Positions 1 through 9,933 of a DNA stretch of 64,000 bases are shown in pieces. This DNA is from Candidatus Fredericiella danica (GTDB lineage Bacteria > Chloroflexota > Anaerolineae > Caldilineales > Caldilineaceae): positions 1 through 64,000 of the forward strand of contig JADJPH010000010.1 of assembly GCA_016713335.1 (NCBI GenBank). The letters are read 5' to 3'. The position numbers and the translations under genes were made by a program. The notes below the pieces were generated by a model. That model saw only the letters and a list, made by a program, of their open reading frames with translations, ran no database searches and had not been told where the DNA came from. Each line of letters starts with the position of its first letter. Within the stretch, counting starts at the first letter, position 1.

Positions 1-626
1 GCCGCCTTCGCCGGTGGTGATGATTTTGTTTGCATAGAAGCTGAAGGTGGCGATACGCCCCCAACCCCCCGCCCTCCGGCCGTCGATTTCGGCGCCATGC
101 GCCTCGGCGTCTTCGATGACAAGCAGGTTGTGCTGTCTGGCCAGCGCGTTGAGTGCCGGCATGGGCGCCGGGTGCCCATAGAGATGCACCGGCAGCAGTG
201 CGCGCGTCCGTGGCGTGATGCGCCGCGCGGTATCATCGACATCCATGCACCAGGTGCAGGGGTCGACATCGGCAAAGACCGGCGTTGCGCCCGTGTAACG
301 AACGGCATTGGCTGTGGCCACAAAGGTCAGGCCAGGACAATGACCTCATCGCCAGGCCCGATCCCAAGCGCATGGAGGGCGAGGTGCAGTGCCACCGTCC
401 CATTGGCAACGCTAATGCCTTGCGTGACGCCGCAAAAATCTGCAAACTGTTCTTCGAAGCGCGTGACATACTTGCCCAGGCTGCTGATCCAGCCACTACG
501 GACTGCATCCAGCACGTACTTTTCTTCACGCCCGTTCAACGCCGGCGTATACACCGGAATGAAATCCGGTGGGCGCTCGGACGCTTGCGTTTCAAGATAG
601 GGAAAGAGAGGAAGCTGTTCTGTCAT
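1..626 (-). CDS. DegT/DnrJ/EryC1/StrS aminotransferase, frameshifted, 3' end outside window
   Basis: PLP-dependent sugar aminotransferase of the DegT/StrS family, which makes amino-sugar nucleotides for surface glycans. The start at 626 gives MTEQLPLFPYL, followed by the family signature IPVYTPALNGREE and VANGTVALHLAL. The frame breaks after EVIVLA at about 327. Adding one base there restores LTFVATANAVRYTGATPVFADVD and continues to the window edge, including SFYANKIITTGEGG, where the K is the expected Schiff-base lysine. The C-terminal half lies beyond position 1. It is transcribed with the glycosyltransferase at 633-2534, with a 6-base gap. The fold and family are clear; the sugar substrate is unknown. 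The shift could be a sequencing error. Confidence 0.85.
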
Positions 627-632
627 TTTGGT

Positions 633-2534
633 TTAACGATTTTCGACAATCACTTTTCCGATTGCGGTCTCCTGACCGGCAGGGTTTCCGGCTACGTCCA
701 TGAAGTCAAGCGGCTGCGTTGTTTCGCCGCCGGTGCCGTCAGGAATATAGGTATAGACTAGCAGCCGCACTGCATACTCGCCTTCCGGCAGGTCCTCGGG
801 CAGTGGCAGCGAATAGACGTTGAGGGGCTGGTCTTCGGATCTCCATTCCACGGGGGCGCGATGGCGATCGTTGAGAAGCCGTTCATCTGCTTGCACGAGC
901 CGGTTGTCCGCGCCATCGTACAGCGCAACCCGCGCCTTAAGCGGTTGTGCGACCGGATCACCCGGCGCACGCTGCCATTGGATGGCGACCGGCAGTAGTT
1001 CGCCTGGCGCAAGCGATTGTTCGGGCAACGAGAGGGCAACGGTCTGCACAGTGCTCCCAAAGCGTACCTGAAGCGGTTGCAGCGACGGCGCCAGTACAAA
1101 ATCGGTGGGAGGATTCATGTCCCACCAGTCTATCGAGTAGCCCTGGAACCATTGTTCGCCACCCTGCTGCCCGTATTTGTCCAGCAGGAAATGGACGGCG
1201 CGTCGCGGGTCCGTATCGCTCTCAAACCACTGCACCCAGAACACGCGCTGCGCATCTTTCGCCCATGTGACCAGTTGTTGATCCAGAGTGTTGATATCCA
1301 CAAACAGATAGCGCGCAGGTGGTTCGTCGCCGTTCAATACCGCGGCCGGATCGGTGGTGAAGGGCTGGTAATAAAATCCGAACGGATATTTCTGGTCGAC
1401 AAAAATGACGTCGCCGGGCCGGGTATTGGCGCGCAGCCAATTCGTCACCTCGCCAATGTGCTCGCGATCAAAGCGTGGGTCGTACAAGTCGGCTTGAAGG
1501 GCGGGCGCCACCCCGACCAGGAGGATGGCAAGTGCTGCAACTGGGAGCGGCTTCCACCAAACAGCGAACGCCGCAAACCCTGCGCCCATCAACACAAACA
1601 AGGCGGGTGTGATAAAGCTGGCATACCGGACGTTGAACGAATTGCGGTCGAGGACGGCGATATAGTAGAGCGCCAGACCGCCAACAAGCCAGGCAAGCAA
1701 GAAGGTCAGCACGCCAAATTCAAGGTGAGCACCGGACGCCGCTGAAGCCCGGCGCCGCCAGGCAGCGGTCAGCCCAATGCCGGCGCCAACCACGGCAAGC
1801 GCCAGCACTGTCCACAGCCAGAGCGTACCCTGGCCGGCAAGCAGTGCGGGATCAAAGGCATAGCCGCCGAGGTACGCCTGCCAGTTCTGCTGCAGGTAGT
1901 CGCCGATGCTTGGGATGGTGATATTGGGATTCTCGTATTCCGGCAGTTGGCGTAGGGCGATTGGTAGGATCGGCGACGCCAGGAGGGTCATCGCCAGCCC
2001 GCTCAAAACCACAACCCCGAGTGACTGCCACCGCTTCGGCCCGATCAGCGCCCAGATTCCCCACCACCCATACCAGGCCACCAGAATAAACACCGCGTTG
2101 TAGTGGGTCAGCAGCGCCGCCGTCGACAGCAAAATGAACCCAATCGACGGTCCATTCACCACTCTCCGCCCTACCGCCCGCCAATCTCCAATCTCCGCTC
2201 TCCGATCCCCAATCTCCCTCGCCCTTGCCCCCCAAAATGCCACCGCCGCCGCCGCCAACAGCGCAAAGCCTACAGTATACATGCGCGTTTCCTGGCTTTC
2301 GGCCAGCCAGAAGGGTGAGCCGGCGGCAACCACCGCTGCCAGAAGACCACTCAGACGCCCTCCCGCTTTGTAGCCAAGCGCGGCCACCAGGGCAACGCCC
2401 AGCACGCCGGCAAAGACGCTGAAGAGGCGCGAGTAGAAGGCGATCTGGGCCGGTGGCATCCCAATGGCAACTCGAAAGACACCGTCCCAGGCATGGAGCA
2501 GCCAGTAATAGATGGGTGGTTGGATATTTCCGGT
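633..2534 (-). CDS. GT39-type membrane glycosyltransferase, 5'-truncated
   Basis: Multi-spanning protein of the dolichyl/polyprenyl-phosphate-mannose type glycosyltransferase superfamily (GT-C), which transfers sugars from lipid carriers outside the membrane. Recognised by QPPIYYWLLHAWDGVF, the usual HPPLYY motif, and by regularly spaced hydrophobic helices. The C-terminal soluble domain (roughly the last 130 residues) resembles an Ig-like fold. The reading frame is open from 2534 but has no start codon until 2459. The first helix and the catalytic DE loop normally found upstream are missing, so the 5' end is deleted or misassembled. A loop around 2155-2225 is made of heptamer repeat DNA (EIGDRRAEIGDW). 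Probably non-functional as written. Confidence 0.75.
   Translation of the reverse strand, partial: TGNIQPPIYYWLLHAWDGVFRVAIGMPPAQIAFYSRLFSVFAGVLGVALVAALGYKAGGRLSGLLAAVVAAGSPFWLAESQETRMYTVGFALLAAAAVAFWGARAREIGDRRAEIGDWRAVGRRVVNGPSIGFILLSTAALLTHYNAVFILVAWYGWWGIWALIGPKRWQSLGVVVLSGLAMTLLASPILPIALRQLPEYENPNITIPSIGDYLQQNWQAYLGGYAFDPALLAGQGTLWLWTVLALAVVGAGIGLTAAWRRRASAASGAHLEFGVLTFLLAWLVGGLALYYIAVLDRNSFNVRYASFITPALFVLMGAGFAAFAVWWKPLPVAALAILLVGVAPALQADLYDPRFDREHIGEVTNWLRANTRPGDVIFVDQKYPFGFYYQPFTTDPAAVLNGDEPPARYLFVDINTLDQQLVTWAKDAQRVFWVQWFESDTDPRRAVHFLLDKYGQQGGEQWFQGYSIDWWDMNPPTDFVLAPSLQPLQVRFGSTVQTVALSLPEQSLAPGELLPVAIQWQRAPGDPVAQPLKARVALYDGADNRLVQADERLLNDRHRAPVEWRSEDQPLNVYSLPLPEDLPEGEYAVRLLVYTYIPDGTGGETTQPLDFMDVAGNPAGQETAIGKVIVENR
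2155..2225. repeat. Heptamer-type repeat inside a coding sequence
   Basis: On the minus strand this reads as imperfect 7-mers of the GGAGATT kind (GGAGATTGGAGATTG). They are translated in frame as a polar loop between two membrane helices of the glycosyltransferase. Similar 7-mers occur between genes at about 24940-24960 (AGAGATTAGAGATT). Confidence 0.6.
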
Positions 2535-2600
2535 CTATTTTATGCCAGCCGGCGACGCTTGGCGAAATCCACCGCGGTTAGACAGCGACGCGTTTGTGCG

Positions 2601-3230
2601 CTACTCGCCTACGTAGGATGGGTTGGGCCAAAAAATCAGCGTGGCCCAATTGTCTGATGCGCTATCATCCAGGTAGTCTTCCAGCAGACCGCGAACCTGA
2701 AACCCCTGTTTGAGTTGGAAACTGAGCGTTGGGTCAAACAACTGATTGGCAATCACTTGTTCGACATAACAGTGCACCGGCATTTCGTGTTTGTAGTGGA
2801 CGTAGCCGGGCAACATCCCCCCGGCGATGATGCCGCGCCTGTTGTAGCGTTTTACCAGATCCTTGCGCGCCTGGTAGATCAGCTTCCCGATCCCCTGGCC
2901 GCGATAATCAGGGTGAACGCTGATGTCCGCACCGTAGTAATACTCGCCGTCGGGCTGGTGATTCCGGAAGTAGAAGTGGTCGCACATTTCTGCAAACGTG
3001 TGGCGATGGTTGTCGAAGTCGAAGTCAACAAAGAAACCCGAGCCTTGACCAATCACGCGGCTGCCATCGAGCACGACAATCTGGCCCTCGGCAAAGACCT
3101 CATATTGGCTTGCAAAGTGCTCGGCGCGCATCAACTCCTGCGCGCCGAGCGTTGGATAGCTGTCGCGCTGCAGTTGTTCCAACGGCTCAAAATGAGCCGG
3201 TTGCAGCGTGGTAAGCGAAAGATGATGCAT
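2601..3230 (-). CDS. GNAT family N-acetyltransferase
   Basis: 209-residue acyl-CoA-dependent N-acetyltransferase; the substrate cannot be told from sequence. The acetyl-CoA loop is seen as DYRGQGIGKLIYQARKDL, preceded by the usual beta-4 strand (YYGADISVHP). The overall form (MHHLSLTTLQPAHFEPLEQLQRDSYPT) resembles the GNAT domain fused to nitrilases in other bacteria, but here it stands alone. The stop of the upstream aminotransferase at 3236 is only five bases away, so the two are probably co-transcribed and may act in one amine or amino-acid pathway. Start ATG at 3230. Confidence 0.85.
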   Translation of the reverse strand: MHHLSLTTLQPAHFEPLEQLQRDSYPTLGAQELMRAEHFASQYEVFAEGQIVVLDGSRVIGQGSGFFVDFDFDNHRHTFAEMCDHFYFRNHQPDGEYYYGADISVHPDYRGQGIGKLIYQARKDLVKRYNRRGIIAGGMLPGYVHYKHEMPVHCYVEQVIANQLFDPTLSFQLKQGFQVRGLLEDYLDDSASDNWATLIFWPNPSYVGE

Positions 3231-3235
3231 AGCGT

Positions 3236-4567
<1,332 letters not shown>

Positions 4568-4653
4568 AAGAGTTCCTTTCCAAGTAGGTGTGCGTTGGTT
4601 GCAAGCAGCGTTGCCCGTGCCTGGCACTATGCAGAAATGGCGCTGGCGTGCTG

Positions 4654-5058
4654 CTAAAAGAGGCTGGGCTGGATGCCGGTATCGGGGGGGTGATCTTCCG
4701 GCGGTAGGAAGTCATTTTCCAGTAACCATGCCACATCAGGGCCGGGCCACCGGTAGCGGGCGAGGTCGATCCGCCCGGCTTCGTCGAGTTCGATACCTTC
4801 ATCGCTGAGACGGACGCGTTGCGCTTCGGCGCCCCAATCGTCGGCGCGCGGGCTTACCTTGCCCTGGGCGTTGATCACGCGTTGCCACGGCACATCGTCG
4901 GGGGCGGCGGCCATGGCGTAGCCGGCCATCCGTGCGGTGCAATTGCCCACGATCTCGGCGATTTGACCGTAGGTGGCCACCTGCCCCCTTGGGATCTGGC
5001 GGACAACCAGATAGATGCGTTTGTAGAGCCGTTCGTGCTCTGCGGGAAGCTGCGGCAT
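4654..5058 (-). CDS. atl: Alkyltransferase-like protein (MGMT/Ogt C-terminal fold)
   Basis: 134-residue protein with the DNA-binding fold of O6-alkylguanine-DNA alkyltransferases: IPRGQVATYGQIAEIVGN followed by ARMAGYAMAA. The active-site PCHRV motif is changed to PWQRVIN, so the acceptor cysteine is a tryptophan. Proteins of this kind (ATL) bind O6-alkylguanine without removing it and flag the lesion for nucleotide excision repair, so this is a damage sensor and not a repair enzyme. C-terminal tail ends GIQPSLF. Start ATG at 5058; it runs in the same direction as the aminotransferase but 86 bases upstream, so it may have its own promoter. Confidence 0.85.
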   Translation of the reverse strand: MPQLPAEHERLYKRIYLVVRQIPRGQVATYGQIAEIVGNCTARMAGYAMAAAPDDVPWQRVINAQGKVSPRADDWGAEAQRVRLSDEGIELDEAGRIDLARYRWPGPDVAWLLENDFLPPEDHPPDTGIQPSLF

Positions 5059-5225
5059 GGTGAGGATAGTATACCGTATTCCGTGTTGCGTGTCTCGTGT
5101 TGCGATCTCGTACGAAAAAAGCCTCGCGGAGACTGCTGCCCATTTCTTTGCGTTCTATTGTGAAGTAAGTTTTGCATCGGTGGATAATGGACCAGCAGCG
5201 ATACGGTGCGGACTGATGCATGGTG

Positions 5226-5255
5226 TTGATTTGACATCGCAGGTGGTGCTATAAT
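5226..5255 (+). promoter_or_regulatory. Sigma-70-like promoter, apparently leaderless
   Basis: TTGATT at 5226, an 18-base spacer, then a perfect TATAAT at 5250-5255. The ATG of the PIN-like reading frame is at 5262, where transcription would be expected to start, so the message would have no 5' leader. A TTGACA at 5231 also exists, but its 13-base spacing is too short. Confidence 0.5.
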
Positions 5256-5261
5256 AGTGTC

Positions 5262-5480
5262 ATGAGGGACCGACTGCGGCTTAGGCTCGTAATAGACACG
5301 AATGTTGTGTTTGCGGGACTGACGCAGGGCGGCCCCCCCCCCCCAAAGATGCGTATGTCGCCTTGCTGGAGCGACTTGGTGCGGCAACCCCGGCCCAGGT
5401 TGCGGCAGCGCTTGCCGGGCTTGCGAAAACAGTGATTTCGATCCGGGTGGGGACTTGCCAACCCACTGTGATTGCAGGAA
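5262..5480 (+). pseudogene. PIN-domain toxin remnant with C12 tract
   Basis: Starts MRDRLRLRLVIDTNVVFAGL; the strand ending in DTNVV is the first acidic motif of PIN-domain ribonucleases (VapC-like toxins). After about 24 codons the frame runs into twelve consecutive C at 5333-5344. In another phase it continues DAYVALLERLGAATPAQVAAAL, which does not carry the later PIN acidic residues. I see no antitoxin gene beside it. Either the C run is a wrong homopolymer length and the rest is deleted, or this is a decayed toxin. Identification rests on the N-terminal motif only. Confidence 0.45.
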
Positions 5481-5684
5481 ATCGCCGGAGGTTCAGCGCG
5501 AGCCGCCTAGGTTGCCCGGTCCCTGCTCTCGTCCGCGCCGCCTTTCACCGCCTGGTGCGTCGCTGGCGCTGGTCGGGTGTCGCTCGGCGTTGCGGTGCGG
5601 CCTCGCCTGCTGGAGCAATGCTTTGTCGTTTTCCCGGCGCCTCGTGCACCTGCGAGGGGCGTGGTGCAATTTGCGCAGGTGGCC

Positions 5685-5948
5685 GCTTGGAACTTCTGCA
5701 TCGTGGAACGCTTGAAGTACACCGAGAACAACGGCATCCGGGCAAACCGTTATTTCTGGCGCACCTACCAACAGCAAAAGATTGACTATATCGAGGAACG
5801 GGATGGCGAACTCACCGGCTTTGAATGCAGATGGAACCCGGCACGCCGGATGCGCGCGCCCAAAGACTTCTTGGACACTTACCCCGGCAGCACCGTTGAC
5901 CAGATTGACCGCACCAACTATTGGCGCTACTTGATGCCGCCGGGATAG
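5685..5948 (+). pseudogene. DUF4143-type AAA ATPase, C-terminal fragment
   Basis: The frame WNFCIVERLKYTENNGIRA then RYFWRTYQQQKIDYIEE and ECRWNPARRMRAPKDF matches the C-terminal DUF4143 domain of a widespread AAA ATPase family in mobile, repeat-rich regions. It normally reads WENFxVxERLKY then YFWRTYxQQEIDY. Only about 88 of the expected 400 or so residues remain. The N-terminal P-loop half is absent, and the DNA before it has no matching frame. Its last 50 bases begin a direct repeat found again at 9692-9870. An unrelated N-terminal fragment of the same family lies at 11440-11670 on the other strand. Confidence 0.65.
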
Positions 5949-6065
5949 CGTGCAAGCGTTTGACGCCCCCACCGTTCCCCTCTAAACTAAACAACGGGGC
6001 CGGTGCTGAAACACTTGCCCCGTGTTCCACTGCTGAGGGCACAGCAGCGGAGTTGAGCGCATTGT
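5890..6065 (+). repeat. Direct repeat copy A (DUF4143 tail plus hairpin)
   Basis: About 175 bases nearly matching 9692-9870. The unit begins in the last codons of DUF4143 (QIDRTNYW), passes a conserved stretch GACGCCCCCACCGTTCCCC, a hairpin whose arms are ACGGGGC and GCCCCGT, and ends CAGCAGCGGAGT-GAGCGCATTGT. Past that point the two copies have nothing in common: copy A enters the GC-rich tract and copy B leads to the TIR gene. Confidence 0.7.
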
Positions 6066-6410
6066 GACCCGGGGGGGGGGCGCGCGCGGCGGGGGGGCGC
6101 CCGGCGGTGGGCCCCGCCCCGGGCGGCGGGGCGAAAGGCGGGGGCCAAAGCCGGGGGGGGCGGGCCAGCGAGGGAGCGGCGCGAACAAACCCCGGGGAAG
6201 CGGGGCGGGGCGGGGGAACCAAGGAGGGCGCGCGAGGCCCCCCCCCCGGGGGGGGGGGCCGGGCCGCGCCCCCCGGGCGGGGGGCCCGCGGCCGCCGCGG
6301 CCCCCCACACAGCAGACAGCCAAAGCCCCAGCCAAGGCCAACCGGGCACCGCCAACGGGGTCCGGCCCCCCCCCCCCGCGGCCACGCCCCCGGCCCGGCG
6401 TTCGCGCCGC
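6066..6410. other. Extremely GC-rich low-complexity tract
   Basis: About 345 bases that are almost only G and C, with runs of G or C up to 11-14 long, between normal 60% GC DNA. The open frames here on both strands give only Pro/Gly/Arg/Ala strings with no family resemblance, so I call no gene. It may be a real G-quadruplex-forming tract or a poorly resolved consensus. Confidence 0.6.
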
Positions 6411-6461
6411 CTCATGGTCCATGCCGGGGACGGCTCAGCCAGCCTTTGCCGCGGCAAGGCT

Positions 6462-6580
6462 AACCACTTACTCACGTGCGTGGCTCTGATTGGTACGTGC
6501 GTGGCGCTGATGGGTACGAACCACTCACTCACGTGCGTGGCTCTGATTGACGTGCGTGGCGCTGATGGGCACGAACCACC
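6462..6580. repeat. 55-base tandem repeat, copy group 1
   Basis: Two units starting AACCACTYACTCACGTGCGT and containing GGCTCTGATT and GTGCGTGGCGCTGATGGG, then a broken third. The same units form a longer array at 11780-12001, and single copies stand at 9659, 8231 and 54089. Confidence 0.75.
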
Positions 6581-6634
6581 CCTTGCCGGCCGTGCGTGGC
6601 GATTACGTGGTGGCTGCGCCCCGTGCGTGGCATG

Positions 6635-7716
6635 TCAGCTGGCTCGCGCGGGCGTCGATGCGGTCGATACCCGCCGGCGCTGGAGCCGGGAGCTTGATCT
6701 GCACGCATCTGGCGTCGCGCAACGGCTCATCACTTGCGGTATGGCGCGCTCGAAGTCGGCAAGGCTGTCGCATTCAACCAGGGTGTGGAGTAACGTCTCC
6801 AGCGTGTCCGGATCGGTGATCTGGCTGATCGTTGGCAGCAGCGCCAACCCAGCATCACCAAACTTGAGTTTTAAGCCAACCTCGAGGCCAGTCAAGAGCC
6901 CATCTTGTCGACCGACTTGTTGACCCACCTGTTGACCCACTTGCTGACCCACTTGTTGACCCTTTGCAAGTGCCTTGCGCTCCAGCGTGCTGATGTATGT
7001 CATCGGTTCTTGCTCCTTCATGGCGGCAATCTTTTCCTCATACAGCGGCTGCATGGCAGTGGACAATTGCAGCAACCAGTCAATGAAGCGGAATAGGTCT
7101 CGCGTCTCCGCTTCCGGATATTGTCGCAGCCCCAGCAACGCGCGAGTTCGGTCTTGGCATCCACCCGTGCCACCGAATCCTGGTCGGTCCGCACCGCCTG
7201 GCGGTGTGCCATGACGACGAGTGCGAACGGATTGCTGCTCTCCGCCAACTCTTCCCACCGTGCGCTGTAGTCCAGCAACTTCACCATCCTGAAGCGGAAC
7301 GACATCGCCGACGTCAGGCTGCTGAGCGCAAACTCAGCCGGTCGCCAGTTCGGGCTGTCGTCGCCCAGCACCGCCAGGCTGACCACCAACTGCTGATGGC
7401 GATCATAGAGCCGGTAGGCGTAGATGAACATCCGCTCGGCAAACTTCGGGTCCACCTGGCTCTGCACCTCGATGTGGATGAAGAGCCACTCCTCCACCCC
7501 CGCCAGCGTGCGGACCTTGACCAGCGCATCCACCGTCCGCCTGCCCGTCACCGCCTCAGGGACGGACTTGTGCAATTCCTTGTCCAGAAACTCCGGCTTC
7601 TGAGTCCAGTCGATGGCGGCGTAGACTGCCGGAAAGAAGAAGTCCAGAAACTGCGGGAACAGCCGCCGCAACACATCCTTCCACGGGCTATCGTATTCAT
7701 CCGCTTTTTCGTCCAT
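6635..7716 (-). CDS. Rpn family nuclease/transposase-like protein with DUF4351 tail, frameshifted
   Basis: Relative of the Rpn recombination-promoting nucleases (PD-(D/E)XK fold). From ATG 7716 it reads MDEKADEYDSPWKDVLRRLF, then VEEWLFIHIEVQSQVD, where E-x-Q is the nuclease core. It shifts frame near 7140; one extra base gives ELARLLGLRQYPEAETRD. It continues through the helical region, a QQVG repeat linker coded by TTGTTGACCCAC units, and a DUF4351-type C-terminus (LEVGLKLKFGDAGLALLP). Natural length about 350 residues. A shorter, internally deleted copy is at 12119-12493. Such genes are common as multi-copy, fast-decaying families in Chloroflexota and cyanobacteria. Activity as written is doubtful. 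Confidence 0.75.
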
Positions 7717-8280
7717 CGGGGTCCGCCTTGCGTTGGCGCCGCCCGCGGTGCTGTCGAGTATAGCACAGTACAGCCGGCGCGTCTGTGGTGATCGTCACAT
7801 CCACGATAGCACGAAATGGAGAGGAGAAACTACGAAAAAACTATGGAAAAGTTGGCGGCAAGGGGCAAGGAGGGCTTCATTGGTGGCGACCAAGCGCTGC
7901 TACAAGCCGCGCCTACGGTGGGTGCGAGCACCTCTGTCGGAGCACCATCCCGTAAGGGTGGTGATGGCCGGGCTAGAACCAAAGCGAAGCGGTGCGTCGC
8001 ACGGTGCCAATGACATCGCCTGACCGCTCAACCTGCGCATCGTGCGTCGCACCTGGCGTAGAGGCAGCGAGGGGTTATCCTCGTCACCCGCCGCGTGCGT
8101 CGCACTGGCCGTGCGTTGTGCGCACGCTGGATTGTGTTGGGCCAGTGCGACGCACGCGCTCGCGCAAGCAATCCTGGTAATCCCTGAATCCCACGAATCC
8201 CCGTTCAGACAGCAGAAGCTTTGGCAAGGCAAACCACTCGCTCACGCTCGTGGCTCAGATGGAGGGCGTTGCGCCTCGCT
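7717..8280. repeat. Intergenic repeat mosaic, copy 1
   Basis: No gene seen. Holds the Rpn upstream region (shared with 12494-12700), a CACCATCCCGTAAGGGTGGTG hairpin at about 7942, several copies of the 11-base palindrome GTGCGTCGCAC, and a block at 8037-8165 that recurs, diverged, at 9460-9600. It ends with one AACCACT-CTCACG unit at 8231-8262. Confidence 0.65.
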
Positions 8281-9261
8281 TTAACGCTGCTGTTTCAGAT
8301 AGGTTTCGACTTCGGCGAGGCTGCGCGCGTCCAACAGGAAGGTGCTGAGCGCCTCCAATTGGTCCAGCGATAGGCGATCCAAGTGGCGCGAGATGCTTGC
8401 CGGCAGCGGGCCAATCTGATGTTGAAGTTGCCTGGTGACCAGCCGGCGCGCCTCGACCGTCATGCCCTTCTGCTCACCTTGGAGCTCTCCTTGTTGGATC
8501 AACTCTTCCACCCAGCTTGTCATCAAAGTCTCCTTGTCTTCCACTGCCGCAGCCTGCAGCGCCTGCCTAAGCGCCGGGACGGTCACGTCTTTGCGCACGC
8601 TCGTGATGTAGCGCAACACGGTATTGACATATTCTACGGCCAGATACTCCCTTGTCAACTGCGCCAGCCACTTGACCAGGAGCGGCAACTGCGCCAGAAA
8701 GTCGGGTTTGAGGATGGCGCGCAGGACCAATAACGCCACCCGCAAATAGAGCGTGCCGTCCAATGCGGGCTGGTCCGGCGCCGTGAGGTTGTTGAGTTGG
8801 TAGATGAACGTCGGCCAGTACGGGCGCATAGTCTCCGGCCCCCGGAACAGTTCCGCCATCGCAAACGGCTCGCGCCATGCGTCCGCACCGTGATAGATCA
8901 CGATCGGGAGAATGGGGGTTGGTAACGCCGTGCGGGACTCGCGCAGCCCCTGCTCCCAGATCCGGACCATGTACCGCAGCATGTGCAACGCCATAAGCGG
9001 CTGCGGGTAGCTCTTGTGCTCAAAGAGGACGTAGACGAAGGCCTGGCTTTGATCCGTCAGTTGCACGGCATAGAGCAGATCGGCGAATTGCTGCCTGAAC
9101 TCCTCGTCGATAAAGGAGTCCTTGCGCAGAGCTAGCGTAGATAGGTCCAACTCCGCGATAACGGCCGGAGGCAGAAACTGCTGGAGGAACTCGCCCGTCA
9201 ACTCGGGACGGGCGAAGACCGCTTTGAAGAAACTATCGTGTGGGTTCTTGCTCACCGCCAT
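8281..9261 (-). CDS. Rpn family recombination-promoting nuclease/putative transposase
   Basis: Intact 326-residue member of the Rpn (YhgA-like, transposase_31) family, proteins that cut DNA and raise RecA-independent recombination. N-terminus NPHDSFFKAVFARPELTGEF is the family hallmark. The PD-(D/E)XK core is seen as D at FADLLYAVQL and E-x-K in YVLFEHKSYPQPL. Then come PIVIYHGADAW and a helical C-terminus ending RSLAEVETYLKQQR. No terminal inverted repeats or target duplication are visible around it, so it is not itself an insertion sequence. It is the only undamaged gene of the island apart from HigBA. Start ATG 9261. Confidence 0.85.
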   Translation of the reverse strand: MAVSKNPHDSFFKAVFARPELTGEFLQQFLPPAVIAELDLSTLALRKDSFIDEEFRQQFADLLYAVQLTDQSQAFVYVLFEHKSYPQPLMALHMLRYMVRIWEQGLRESRTALPTPILPIVIYHGADAWREPFAMAELFRGPETMRPYWPTFIYQLNNLTAPDQPALDGTLYLRVALLVLRAILKPDFLAQLPLLVKWLAQLTREYLAVEYVNTVLRYITSVRKDVTVPALRQALQAAAVEDKETLMTSWVEELIQQGELQGEQKGMTVEARRLVTRQLQHQIGPLPASISRHLDRLSLDQLEALSTFLLDARSLAEVETYLKQQR

Positions 9262-9691
9262 CGGGTCTGCCGCCTTTCCGCTGGAAGAACTGATTTATTC
9301 TGATCGTAGCAGAAAGTGGGTGCGTTGGATCTACAGCAAACCTCTAGAGTTTTGTGCCGCAAGCCCTGCATTGGGGTTCGGCGCGGTGCAGTGCCAGGCC
9401 ACAGCCAGGCGGTGCGTCGCACGGTGCCAATGCTGGTGGCCGAACGCACAACCGGTGCACCGTGCGTCGCACCTGGCGCAGAGGCAGCAAGGGGGATCCT
9501 CGTCACCAGGCGCGGGCGTCCCTACCGCCCCACTCCGCCTGGCCGTGCGTTGTGCGAGAGGGGATGGTGTTGGGCCAGGACCGACGCCGCGCCAAAGCCA
9601 AAGCACCTGCCACCCGGAACCCAAAATTTGGACAGCCAGCCCGGTGCCGCGGCTTGGCGAACCACTTACTCACGTGCGTGGCTCTGATACG
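9262..9691. repeat. Intergenic repeat mosaic, copy 2
   Basis: No credible gene. The block 9400-9600 repeats 7980-8165 with divergence (GCGTCGCACCTGGCG, AGAGGCAGC, CCTCGTCACC, GTGTTGGGCCAG). One 55-base-type unit follows at 9659-9690. Confidence 0.65.
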
Positions 9692-9870
9692 CAGCACCGT
9701 TGGCCAGATTGACCGCACCAACTATTGGTAATACTTGATGCCGCCAGTATAGGGTGCAAGCATTTGACGCCCCCACCGTTCCCCTCTAAACTAAACAACG
9801 GGGCAGGTGTTATCAGCACCTACCCCGTGTTCCACTGCTGAGGGCACAGCAGCGGAGTCGAGCGCATTGT
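9692..9870 (+). repeat. Direct repeat copy B (DUF4143 tail plus hairpin)
   Basis: Second copy of the 5890-6065 unit. It still shows the DUF4143 tail QIDRTNYW but with a stop after W. Hairpin: ACGGGGCAGGTG at 9798-9809 pairs with CACCTACCCCGT at 9817-9828 with one mismatch. The unit stops about 60 bases before the TIR gene start, so the hairpin may act as a terminator shielding it. Confidence 0.7.
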
Positions 9871-9933
9871 AGCGCATCCCCTCCACGAATGCACCCCCTT
9901 GGCAGACCAAACCCGCACCGTATGGGTCTGCGC

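Noticed and set aside
5982..6532. Proline/glycine-rich proteins read on both strands of the GC tract
   Set aside because: Any frame stays open in DNA with so few A and T; there is no start signal, domain or homology. Not called as genes.
8281..9261. Rpn gene as an insertion sequence
   Set aside because: No terminal inverted repeats or target duplication seen; Rpn proteins are nucleases related to transposases but not IS transposases.
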